From Candidatus Omnitrophota bacterium (lineage in GTDB: Bacteria; Omnitrophota; Gorgyraeia; Aquiviventales; Aquiviventaceae): DNA of 11,891 nucleotides. The notes beneath the pieces are model-generated. The model was not told where the DNA came from, did not search any database, and saw only the letters and a list, made by a program, of their open reading frames with translations. Shown here piece after piece: positions 5,732 to 11,891 of this stretch (within the stretch, counting starts at the first letter, position 1; the number at the start of each line of letters is the position of its first letter). A program made the position numbers and the translations under genes. The DNA is taken from NCBI GenBank assembly GCA_016198915.1, contig JACQHS010000040.1:1-11891 (forward strand), in the 5' to 3' direction.

Positions 5732-7524
5732 CCGCCCGCCGCACCCCCGCCGCGTTGAGGCAACCCGTCCCCCCTCTCCCCGCGTCCTCACAAGCCACAG
5801 TGGCCTACTTCTCCATGGAGGTCGGCCTCGATCCGGCCCTCCCGACGTATAGCGGAGGACTCGGCGTGCTCGCCGGGGACACGTTGCGGTCAGCCGCGGA
5901 CCTGCGCGTCCCCATGGTGGGAGTGAGCCTGCTCCACCGCAAAGGCTATTTCCGCCAGCATCTGGACGCATCAGGCCGTCAAACCGAAAGCCCGGTGGAG
6001 TGGCATCCGGAACAGCACCTGCAAGCTGTTGCACCGGTCGTCACGATCACCCTGGAAGGCCGTCCGGTGAAGGTCCGGGCCTGGCAATTCCTGGTGCGCG
6101 GCATCGCCAGCGACACCGTCCCCGTGTATCTGCTCGACACGGCCCTTCCGGACAACAGTCCGTGGGACCAAGCGCTGACCGATCATCTCTATGTCGGCGA
6201 TGAGCGGTACCGCCTCGGCCAAGAAGTCGTCCTTGGGATGGGCGGGGTCGCGATGCTGCGCGCACTCGGGTACGAGGGCGAACTGCACTACCACATGAAC
6301 GAGGGCCACTCCGCTCTGCTGGCCGTCGCGCTGCTGGAGCGGCAGACGGCATCGCGCGGGTTGGCGTCCGCGACGGACGAGGATCTTGACGCCGTCCGCG
6401 CCCAGTGCATCTTCACCACCCATACCCCGGTCCCCGCGGGGCACGACAAGTTCCCGTTGCCGGTCGTCAAGAAAACGCTCAACCCGGCCTACACCGAGGC
6501 ACTTGAGGCGGCCCAGTGCTGCGTCGACGGGACGTTGAACATGACGTACCTGGCTCTGTTTTTCTCGCGCTATATCAACGGGGTCGCAATGCGGCACGGG
6601 GAGGTGTCCCGCGACATGTTTCCCGCCTATCCGATCAACGCGATCACCAACGGCGTGCATGCCGTGACGTGGACGTGCGCTGCCTTCCGCGAGCTGTTCG
6701 ACCGCTCCATCGCCCAGTGGCGCGCGGACAACATCTATCTGCGCTACGCGATGGACATCCCGCTGCACGAAATCGAGAAAGCCCATGTCCAGGCCAAGCG
6801 CGACCTCTTGACCGAAGTCAACGCGCGAACCGGCGTTCAACTGGATGACACCGTGTTGACCATCGGCTATGCCCGGCGCGCCACGCCCTACAAACGCGCC
6901 GACCTGCTCTTCACTGATGTGGAGCGGCTCCGGCGGATGGCGCGGACGATCGGCCCGCTCCAAGTGCTCTATGCGGGCAAGGCCCATCCGAAGGACACGG
7001 AAGGCAAAGCGATGATTCAGAGAATTTATCAGGCGGCCGCAACTCTTGCCGAGGACGTGCGGGTGCTCTATCTCGAAGAGTACGACATGGCGCTCGCGCA
7101 GCAACTGTGCGCCGGCGTCGATCTCTGGCTCAACACGCCCCGGCAGCCGCAGGAAGCCTCGGGAACCAGCGGCATGAAAGCGGCGATGAACGGCGTGCCG
7201 AGCCTGAGCGTGTTGGACGGATGGTGGATCGAGGGCCACATCGAGGGCGTCACGGGGTGGTCGATCGGCGGCGGCCATGAGCAGGGCGAGGATCCTTCCG
7301 GTGACAGCGCTTCCCTCTATGACAAGCTGGAGCGGGTGATTCTGCCGCTGTTTTATGGACGTCCTGCGGGGTTCGTGGAAGTCATGCGCTCCACCATCGC
7401 GCTCAACGGATCGTTTTTCAACACCCAGCGCATGGTGTCGCAGTACGTCACCAACGCCTACTTTCCTGCCGGGAACGGACGCTCCGCCCCGCCAGGTGGA
7501 GCGCTACGGGAGCAACGGGGATAG
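5728..7524 (+). CDS. glgP: Short-type alpha-1,4-glucan (glycogen/maltodextrin) phosphorylase, GT35
   Basis: Releases glucose-1-phosphate from alpha-1,4-glucans using pyridoxal phosphate, in the cytoplasm. The 598-aa protein opens the catalytic region with VAYFSMEVGLDPALPTYSGG (25-44) and GVLAGDTLRSAADL. It contains YHMNEGHSAL (188-197), ITNGVHAVTW and YARRATPYKR. The PLP-lysine motif EASGTSGMKAAMNG puts the Schiff-base lysine at K484, followed by SVLDGWWIEG. It is shorter than the E. coli type (about 800 aa) and matches the short alpha-glucan phosphorylase subgroup. The GTG start overlaps the kinase stop and has no Shine-Dalgarno. An internal GTG at 5800 just before AYFSME is a possible alternative; the Pro/Ala-rich first 24 residues are unlikely to be catalytic. 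The 3' end overlaps the DUF1802 gene by 21 bp tail-to-tail. Confidence 0.93.
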   Translation: MTARRTPAALRQPVPPLPASSQATVAYFSMEVGLDPALPTYSGGLGVLAGDTLRSAADLRVPMVGVSLLHRKGYFRQHLDASGRQTESPVEWHPEQHLQAVAPVVTITLEGRPVKVRAWQFLVRGIASDTVPVYLLDTALPDNSPWDQALTDHLYVGDERYRLGQEVVLGMGGVAMLRALGYEGELHYHMNEGHSALLAVALLERQTASRGLASATDEDLDAVRAQCIFTTHTPVPAGHDKFPLPVVKKTLNPAYTEALEAAQCCVDGTLNMTYLALFFSRYINGVAMRHGEVSRDMFPAYPINAITNGVHAVTWTCAAFRELFDRSIAQWRADNIYLRYAMDIPLHEIEKAHVQAKRDLLTEVNARTGVQLDDTVLTIGYARRATPYKRADLLFTDVERLRRMARTIGPLQVLYAGKAHPKDTEGKAMIQRIYQAAATLAEDVRVLYLEEYDMALAQQLCAGVDLWLNTPRQPQEASGTSGMKAAMNGVPSLSVLDGWWIEGHIEGVTGWSIGGGHEQGEDPSGDSASLYDKLERVILPLFYGRPAGFVEVMRSTIALNGSFFNTQRMVSQYVTNAYFPAGNGRSAPPGGALREQRG

Positions 7525-8088
7525 GGCGTGGAGGCGCGCGTGGAAGGTGGCCTCGTCGAGGACCGGCTGTGCGCCGTCCAGGGAAACGGGAGAGTCAAGA
7601 TCCACCCAGGACGTGCAGCCGGCGTAGCGGGATCTCACCGGAAGGAGGCTGGGTGCTGCGAGTCGATACGCCCGGATGACGATGACGGAGAGCGGCTGGG
7701 CCGGCTGCCATTTCAAGCGCTGGCTGACGAACGCCTCGTTGTAGATGTGAAAGCCGCTCAGCCGTTCAACGACGCCGGGCTGCGCCGACTGCACGGAAGA
7801 GACTGCTCTGCCTGCGAACGCCACCCGGACGTTCCCCTCGGGGGCGCGGTCTCGCATCGCCTCGTCAAAGTACTTGCGATACGGCGTCCTGAGATAATTG
7901 ACCGCCTGGTGTTCGAAAGTTGGATAGAAGACAAACACCGACGACCGCAGCTCAAAGCCGCTGCCGGGCTCGATCAGCCCGCCCTTGCGAATCAGCACGA
8001 GCTGTTCACCCTGGGCCATCGCCTGCAGCACCGTCGCCCATTCCTTCAGCGCCACCGCACACTCAGAGGGTAGGTCGATGACGCTCAT
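7504..8088 (-). CDS. DUF1802 family protein
   Basis: A 194-aa soluble protein of unknown function. The N-terminal ALKEWATVLQAMAQGEQ-LVLIRKGG (about 13-37) and FVFYPTFEHQ (about 52-61) are the hallmark segments of DUF1802. No membrane segment or signal peptide is visible. Its ATG overlaps the stop of the upstream MBL-fold hydrolase (ATGA, 8085-8088), so the two are translationally coupled and probably made in fixed ratio. Its 3' end overlaps the convergent glgP by 21 bp, with no terminator visible between them. Confidence 0.85.
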   Translation of the reverse strand: MSVIDLPSECAVALKEWATVLQAMAQGEQLVLIRKGGLIEPGSGFELRSSVFVFYPTFEHQAVNYLRTPYRKYFDEAMRDRAPEGNVRVAFAGRAVSSVQSAQPGVVERLSGFHIYNEAFVSQRLKWQPAQPLSVIVIRAYRLAAPSLLPVRSRYAGCTSWVDLDSPVSLDGAQPVLDEATFHARLHALSPLLP

Positions 8089-8732
8089 GCAAAGCCCGTG
8101 AGGCGGAGGAAATCGTGCAGCGTGGGGGCGGCGAGGAACGGGTTGGCGTGTTTTTCATCCCCCAGCCGCGCGGTCGGGGTTTCGGCGTAGTTGTGCCCGG
8201 GGCACAAGGTCGTTGCATCATCGAGGACCTTGAGCGTCTTCGACAAACTCTCAAACATGACGCGAGGATCCCCTCCCGGCAGGTCGCACCGCCCGCAGCC
8301 GTTGATGAAGAGCGTATCGCCTGACAGCAGCCGCCCGTTGACCAGCAGGCACACAGAGCCCGGGGTGTGTCCGGGAGTATGGAGCAGCTGGATGGTGACG
8401 CCGCCGACGTCAATTGTTTCTCCGCCGCTGAGGGGCTTCAGGCTGCCCGGCTCCACTTTGACGAGGGGCGCATCGCGGCGGTGCACGTAGACGGGGACAT
8501 CCACCGCTCTCAATAACTCCCCCAATCCCATCACGTGGTCAAAGTGGTGGTGCGTGACAAAGGCCTTGGTGATGCGGTAGCCGTCGTCTTCGGCGCAGCG
8601 CAGGATGCGCGGAACCTCCCATCCGGGATCCACCACAGCGGCTTCGCGCGTCGTCGGATCGCCGACCAGATAGATGAAGTTCTGCATGGGCCCCAGCTCC
8701 AGCTGCTTGAAATAGATTGATGGCTGCGTCAT
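8085..8732 (-). CDS. MBL-fold metallo-hydrolase, glyoxalase II / YcbL-like
   Basis: A 215-aa single-domain metallo-beta-lactamase-fold hydrolase. The metal motif THHHFDH supplies H61, H63, D65 and H66. The other ligands are H122 (PGHTPG), D139 (SGDTLF) and H180 (CPGHNY). GCGRCDLPGGDPRVMFESL and the C-terminal ETPTARLGDEKHANPFL are typical of hydroxyacylglutathione hydrolase-like (GloB/YcbL) proteins, which hydrolyse thioesters such as S-lactoylglutathione or related thiols. A persulfide dioxygenase (ETHE1-like) role is less likely because the C-terminal segment is of the GloB type. Substrate is unproven. The ATG has no Shine-Dalgarno and its promoter -10 is only 9 bp upstream. It is coupled to the DUF1802 gene. 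Confidence 0.9.
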   Translation of the reverse strand: MTQPSIYFKQLELGPMQNFIYLVGDPTTREAAVVDPGWEVPRILRCAEDDGYRITKAFVTHHHFDHVMGLGELLRAVDVPVYVHRRDAPLVKVEPGSLKPLSGGETIDVGGVTIQLLHTPGHTPGSVCLLVNGRLLSGDTLFINGCGRCDLPGGDPRVMFESLSKTLKVLDDATTLCPGHNYAETPTARLGDEKHANPFLAAPTLHDFLRLTGFA

Positions 8733-8741
8733 CGTCCCGTT

Positions 8742-8770
8742 ACTCTACGGCGCGCCCTCCGCGATGTCAA
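8742..8770 (-). promoter_or_regulatory. Promoter of the MBL-DUF1802 operon, near-leaderless
   Basis: On the minus strand a consensus TTGACA (8770-8765), a 17-bp spacer and TAGAGT (8747-8742) are present. Nine bases lie between the -10 box and the ATG at 8732, giving a predicted leader of only 2-3 nt. Confidence 0.75.
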
Positions 8771-8775
8771 TATCG

Positions 8776-8892
8776 TGGCGGTGGGTCCTGTCACGGCATT
8801 CGCCGGCCGCTCAGCAGATTTTCCCGCTGAGCGAGGCGCAGGCGGCAAAATCTGGATTCGCGTCCGTGCGAACGCCGTGCCACCCACCGCCA
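8776..8892. repeat. 117-nt nested inverted repeat between divergent genes
   Basis: Three helices nest inside one another. 8776-8786 pairs with 8882-8892 (11 bp perfect). 8792-8802 pairs with 8869-8879 (10 of 11). 8816-8827 pairs with 8842-8853 (11 of 12), closing a 14-nt loop. A competing inner stem, CGCTCAGC (8808-8815) with GCTGAGCG (8826-8833), excludes the third helix. No ORF or T-run is associated with it. It fills most of the gap between the MBL promoter and the methyltransferase promoter. It could be a MITE-like or REP-like element, a cruciform or a structured RNA. Confidence 0.75.
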
Positions 8893-8935
8893 AAGGAGCT
8901 GCGGGCTAGCGGCGGGAGAGCCTGGCCTGCGATGA

Positions 8936-8944
8936 TGGTACAAT
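8936..8944 (+). promoter_or_regulatory. Extended -10 promoter of the rRNA methyltransferase gene, leaderless
   Basis: TGG-TACAAT (8936-8944) is an extended -10 element; no good -35 hexamer is visible 17 bp upstream. Exactly six bases separate the -10 box from the ATG at 8951, so transcription should begin at the start codon. No Shine-Dalgarno is present at a suitable distance. Confidence 0.55.
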
Positions 8945-8950
8945 AGTCCA

Positions 8951-10141
8951 ATGACCTGTCGACAGCTGGTGGTCGCGGCGTCGGCGGAGAAGCGCATCCG
9001 GAATTTTGACTGCTGGGTCTTCCGCGACGAGCTGACACCCCCGCGCGAGGCGCCCGCCAACGGCGACGTGGTGAAACTCACCGACCGCCGCGGGACCTTC
9101 CTCGCCTACGCCTTCTACAGCGCGCGCTCGCACGTCGCCGCCCGCGTCGTCAGCACCGACCCGCACCGGCCGGTGGACCGCGATCTGCTCTCGCAGCGGC
9201 TGACCGCCGCCGTGCGCCGTCGCTCCGAGGTCCTTGCGACCAACGCCAAACGGCTCGTCTTCAGCGAAGCCGACGGCCTGCCCGGCTTGATCGTGGACCA
9301 ATATACCGATGTCCTGGTGCTGCAGATTCGAACCGCCGGCATGGATCGGTGGCGGACCGACGTGGTGGATCTCCTCCAAGACCTGCTGCATCCTCAGGGC
9401 GTGCTCGAGCGCAGCGACAAGGAGTTCCGCGAGGACGAGGGCTTACCGCCGGTCACTCACGTGCTGGCAGGGGTAGTACCCGAACGGATCCTCATCGAGG
9501 AGGACGGACTGCGGTTCTGGGTGGACCCGCATCACGGGCAGAAGACCGGGTTCTACCTTGATCAGCGCGACACGCGACACCGCGTGCGCGAGCGCATCCA
9601 GCCGGGCGCTCGTGTCGCCGATGTCTTCGCGTATACCGGGGCGTTCGGTGTTGCGGCGGCCAGCCGCGGGGCGCGCGTCGTGTGCGTGGAGCAGCAGGAG
9701 CCGTACTTGGCGCTCGCGAAAGACAACGCCGTCCTGAACCGCGTGGACGATCGGATGGAATGGGTGGCGGGTGATGCGTTCTACTGGCTGGAAGCGGCAG
9801 GGGGCCGCGGCGAACGGTTTGACTGGGTCCTGCTGGATCCCCCGGCGCTTGCCAAGAGTAAAGCCGACATCTCCAAAGGACGCCATGCGCTCCATCGGCT
9901 CCTCGTCCATGCGCTGGGCCTGCTGAAAGCCGAGGGGACGCTGGTGCTCAGCGTGTGCGCCTATCACCTGCTGGAACTGGCCGAGGAGATCCTGAGGATT
10001 GCGGCACAGCAGCGGGGGATCCGCCTGCGCGTGCGGGAGCTGTCGCTGCAGGCGGCGGATCACCCGTGGATTGTGCAGATGCCGATGACCCGCTACCTTA
10101 TGAGTTGGCAGGTACAACGCGACGAATCACCAGCGGCTTGA
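8951..10141 (+). CDS. rlmI: Class I rRNA (cytosine-C5) methyltransferase, RlmI-like
   Basis: Probably methylates a cytosine of 23S rRNA (C1962 for E. coli RlmI) using S-adenosylmethionine. The 396-aa length matches the family. An N-terminal PUA-like domain spans about residues 1-75. The middle domain contains FSEADGLPGLIVDQY (105-118) and HHGQKTGFYLDQRDTR (194-209). The Rossmann methyltransferase domain has motif I DVFAYTGAFGVAAA and acidic E247 (VVCVEQQ), GDAFYWL and LLDPPALAKSK (D296-P297-P298). C335 in LVLSVCAYHL is the likely catalytic cysteine, although the surrounding sequence departs from the common SCS arrangement. QAADHPWIVQ near the end is also family-typical. The exact target nucleotide cannot be read from sequence. 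Its last 44 bp overlap the convergent membrane-protein gene. Confidence 0.88.
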   Translation: MTCRQLVVAASAEKRIRNFDCWVFRDELTPPREAPANGDVVKLTDRRGTFLAYAFYSARSHVAARVVSTDPHRPVDRDLLSQRLTAAVRRRSEVLATNAKRLVFSEADGLPGLIVDQYTDVLVLQIRTAGMDRWRTDVVDLLQDLLHPQGVLERSDKEFREDEGLPPVTHVLAGVVPERILIEEDGLRFWVDPHHGQKTGFYLDQRDTRHRVRERIQPGARVADVFAYTGAFGVAAASRGARVVCVEQQEPYLALAKDNAVLNRVDDRMEWVAGDAFYWLEAAGGRGERFDWVLLDPPALAKSKADISKGRHALHRLLVHALGLLKAEGTLVLSVCAYHLLELAEEILRIAAQQRGIRLRVRELSLQAADHPWIVQMPMTRYLMSWQVQRDESPAA

Positions 10142-11015
10142 TCCACCACGACAGGCCGCTGAGCAAGAGCGTCACCAGGTGGGAGCACATCAAGAGCAGC
10201 AGCGCAGCGGTCAAGCCGTCGGAAAAGGCGATCCCATGGTGGCGGAGCAGCAGGATCAGCAGGACATCCTTGGACCCGAACCCAAACACCGAGAGTGGAA
10301 AGAAGCGTGCCGTGATCCGGCTCAACGCCATCAGCTTGCTGATCAAGGCAAAGGAAAGCCCCACGCCCATGGCATGCAAGACGGCGTCCAGCTGAAAAAA
10401 GAGCAGGCTGAAGGCCAAGACTGAGAGCCCCAGCGGCGCCAGCAACCGAGGCGACACGAGCTGGCTGACCCCGGCCCAAAACTCCGCCATCTCGATTTTC
10501 CACGGCGAGACCTTTTCCCACTTGCGCGCGAGCCGCTGCAGTGAGACCACCCACGAGGCGAGCGCGGCCGAGAAGACGATGAGCACCACGACGCTCCAGA
10601 CCACGACCTGCATCCCCTGCAAGAATCGCAGCTCGGCGAGGAGCGGCACACTCCAGATCCCAAAGGCGGCGGCCGTCACCGCCGCGAGCGCCTTTTTCAT
10701 CACGACGCTGGAGAGCCCGTAGCCGAACGTGATGCCGGTATCCACCGAGATGTGCCCCGCCGCCAGCAGCTCGCCGACGTGATTCGGGGTCACCAAGCCG
10801 AGGTATTGGCTCGCCAGATACGCGAGCAGGGTCTTCGGGTAGGGGTAGCGGATCCCCTGCATCGCCAGCAGCCGGTACCAGACCAACGCCTCCGCCAGCA
10901 GCTGGCAGATCGTCAGCCCCACACAGAGCCCGATCCAGCGCAGGTCCACCCGGAACACGCGGGCATCCTGGGATCGTGAGAGGTACAGGAGGAGGACGAG
11001 AATCACGGCCGCCAC
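10098..11015 (-). CDS. LPG-synthase-TM / flippase-like integral membrane protein (UPF0104-type)
   Basis: At least 305 aa, with about seven or eight hydrophobic helices. YLASQYLGLVTPNHVGEL (about 66-83) and RITARFFPLSVFGFGSKDV (about 233-251) correspond to the two conserved loops of the lysylphosphatidylglycerol-synthase transmembrane family (PF03706-like). That family includes lipid-flippase and glycolipid-associated proteins; no soluble synthetase domain is present here. The substrate is unknown. The GTG at 11013-11015 is the first common start codon, but the frame stays open back to a stop at 11112-11114. That upstream stretch reads like a natural cytosolic N-terminus (HYRKPVRGSLVWWLRFLG) leading into helix 1. 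The true start may therefore be a rare codon such as CTG at 11097-11099. The 3' end overlaps the methyltransferase gene by 44 bp. Confidence 0.82.
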   Translation of the reverse strand: MAAVILVLLLYLSRSQDARVFRVDLRWIGLCVGLTICQLLAEALVWYRLLAMQGIRYPYPKTLLAYLASQYLGLVTPNHVGELLAAGHISVDTGITFGYGLSSVVMKKALAAVTAAAFGIWSVPLLAELRFLQGMQVVVWSVVVLIVFSAALASWVVSLQRLARKWEKVSPWKIEMAEFWAGVSQLVSPRLLAPLGLSVLAFSLLFFQLDAVLHAMGVGLSFALISKLMALSRITARFFPLSVFGFGSKDVLLILLLRHHGIAFSDGLTAALLLLMCSHLVTLLLSGLSWWIKPLVIRRVVPANS

Positions 11016-11111
11016 CCCTAGGAATCGCAGCCACCAGACGAGCGATCCCCTGACAGGTTTTCGATAGTGAACGACTGGCGCTTCCGGGGCGTCGGACAGT
11101 GGTAAGGCCGC

Positions 11112-11630
11112 TTACTGAGCCGCAGGGGCTGGTGTCTCGCTGGGTGACGCGGCTGGCTGGTCAACCGTCTCAGGGGCTGCCGCAGGCTCAGCGGGTGGTG
11201 CCATGACGTCAACTGCCGCAGCCGGCTCAGCAGGAGAGGCCGCGGGAGCTTCGACAGGGGCTGGGACGGCCGGCGCCGCCTCAGCGGGCACGATCACCTT
11301 CACATTGACCGCGTGGCGCTTTGCGGTATTGATGTCAAAGTTGTATTCCACCTCAACCGGCATCCCTGTCCCGAGGTTGGCGAGATCAAACGTTTCCCCG
11401 CCTTTCATGACGTGCGCGTCCTGGGTCAGGTAGATCGGGGTTTCGAACCCGTAGCGATCTTTGACGGTGAGAAGTTTGCCGGCCGGGTCGCTGGCATCCA
11501 GCGACACCACCTCCCCTTTAATCAGCAGCGTGGGAAGCGCTGTGGTGCCCTCTTCAGCGGCGAAGGCCGCCTGTCCCACGGCGCCAACCGCCAGGGCCAC
11601 ACCCACCGCAATGCGTGATACGGACTTCAT
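11112..11630 (-). CDS. Secreted small beta-domain protein with Ala/Pro-rich tail
   Basis: A 172-aa protein with a clear signal peptide (MKSVSRIAVGVALAVG then AAFA|AEEG). The mature part has one small, probably beta-rich domain of about 80 residues (LLIKGEVVSLDA, LLTVKDRYGFETPIYL, MPVEVEYNFDINTAKRHAVNVKV), reminiscent of DUF5666-type or OB-like secreted domains. A low-complexity tail of about 55 residues, Ala, Pro and Glu only in large part, follows. The start at 11628-11630 is chosen because AAGGAGGTGA sits five bases upstream; a TTG six codons earlier would place the Shine-Dalgarno inside the gene. The tail may cross the wall or periplasm as a linker. Function unknown. The next gene downstream is in the same frame, directly after the stop. 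Confidence 0.85.
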   Translation of the reverse strand: MKSVSRIAVGVALAVGAVGQAAFAAEEGTTALPTLLIKGEVVSLDASDPAGKLLTVKDRYGFETPIYLTQDAHVMKGGETFDLANLGTGMPVEVEYNFDINTAKRHAVNVKVIVPAEAAPAVPAPVEAPAASPAEPAAAVDVMAPPAEPAAAPETVDQPAASPSETPAPAAQ

Positions 11631-11670
11631 CTCGTTCACCTCCTTCAAGATCTAGAGACAAGTGGGGGCT

Positions 11671-11698
11671 AGTATAGCAACTTCCGAGGCGTTGTCAA
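11671..11698 (-). promoter_or_regulatory. Strong sigma70 promoter of the secreted protein gene
   Basis: On the minus strand TTGACA (11698-11693), a 16-bp spacer ending in TGC (extended -10) and TATACT (11676-11671) are present. The predicted start near 11664 leaves a 5' UTR of about 34 nt that contains a near-perfect Shine-Dalgarno (AAGGAGGTGA, around 11635-11644). Confidence 0.85.
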
Positions 11699-11711
11699 TC
11701 CCTGGTGCAAC

Positions 11712-11891
11712 CTATTGATTTTGTTGAGGATAGCGTTCGCACTCTTCCAGGAAGTTCCTCACGCCGTCCAGGAAGACCTTGCGCTCGACAAACACTAGCA
11801 GCCCGGTAGGAATGGGGCGGGAGGGCTTTAACCACGTCGCGAGCTCCACGATGGTCCCGGGTGACGCCTCCTCAAGCCAACACACCCCCCA
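11712..11891 (-). CDS. C-terminal fragment, possible SRPBCC-superfamily protein (5' end outside window)
   Basis: Fifty-nine codons are open from the right edge to TAG (11712-11714). The visible part has strands (SPGTIVELATWLKPS, plus a short IPTGLLVFV segment) followed by a long amphipathic C-terminal helix (ERKVFLDGVRNFLEECERY). That strand-then-terminal-helix pattern fits the end of an SRPBCC/START-like lipid- or small-ligand-binding domain, but so short a fragment cannot be assigned firmly. The promoter of the next gene lies just downstream of its stop, so the two are separate transcription units or only partly linked. Confidence 0.55.
   Translation of the reverse strand, partial: WGVCWLEEASPGTIVELATWLKPSRPIPTGLLVFVERKVFLDGVRNFLEECERYPQQNQ

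Noticed and set aside
5971..7278. 435-aa minus-strand ORF opposite glgP
   Set aside because: Long only because of high GC; the opposite strand encodes the full set of glucan phosphorylase motifs.
10093..11034. 313-aa minus-strand ORF beginning MAAIPRGGG
   Set aside because: It is a shifted frame over the membrane-protein gene, without hydrophobic helices or a family match; the 305-aa frame has the conserved loops.

Overview
The window is a GC-rich bacterial chromosomal segment, densely packed and mostly on the minus strand. It shows housekeeping metabolism, one CCA-encoding tRNA, sigma70-type promoters close to consensus and Shine-Dalgarno sequences on some genes only. The phylum cannot be fixed from sequence alone. 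The mix of genes (short-type glucan phosphorylase, DUF1802, and coiled-coil and AMIN envelope proteins) would fit a free-living diderm such as a Nitrospirota- or Omnitrophota-like lineage, but that is a weak inference.

Layout, left to right. (1) 1-1813, minus: a two-gene operon. A membrane-anchored coiled-coil protein is followed 7 bp later by a secreted AMIN domain / transmembrane segment / Mrr-nuclease-fold protein that runs off the left edge. In front of it lies a consensus promoter (1968-1996), a structured RNA of about 115 nt and an intrinsic terminator (1848-1880). This is either a small RNA gene or an attenuated leader. (2) 1997-2350: a hairpin-rich gap, tRNA-Leu(GAG), and heptamer repeats. 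(3) 2354-4721, minus: cobO-ilvD, a cobalamin adenosyltransferase followed by dihydroxy-acid dehydratase, from a promoter that abuts cobO. (4) 4746-7524, plus: an orphan membrane histidine kinase overlapping a short-type alpha-glucan phosphorylase. (5) 7504-8770, minus: a glyoxalase II-like metallo-beta-lactamase hydrolase translationally coupled to a DUF1802 protein. (6) 8776-8892: a nested 117-nt inverted repeat between divergent promoters. (7) 8951-10141, plus: an RlmI-type rRNA cytosine-C5 methyltransferase, overlapping tail-to-tail with (8) 10098-11698, minus: a secreted Ala/Pro-tailed small protein and an LPG-synthase-TM/flippase-like membrane protein. (9) 11712-11891, minus: the C-terminus of a possible SRPBCC protein, cut by the window edge.

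The most unusual material is non-coding: the promoter/structured-RNA/terminator unit ahead of the coiled-coil operon, the 117-nt nested hairpin, the inverted heptamer arrays that supply the C-terminus of IlvD, and a set of promoters whose -10 boxes sit so close to the start codon that the mRNAs should be leaderless. Among proteins, the AMIN-TM-Mrr fusion with an apparently dead nuclease fold is the most distinctive. No complete defence system, CRISPR array or intact mobile element was found.
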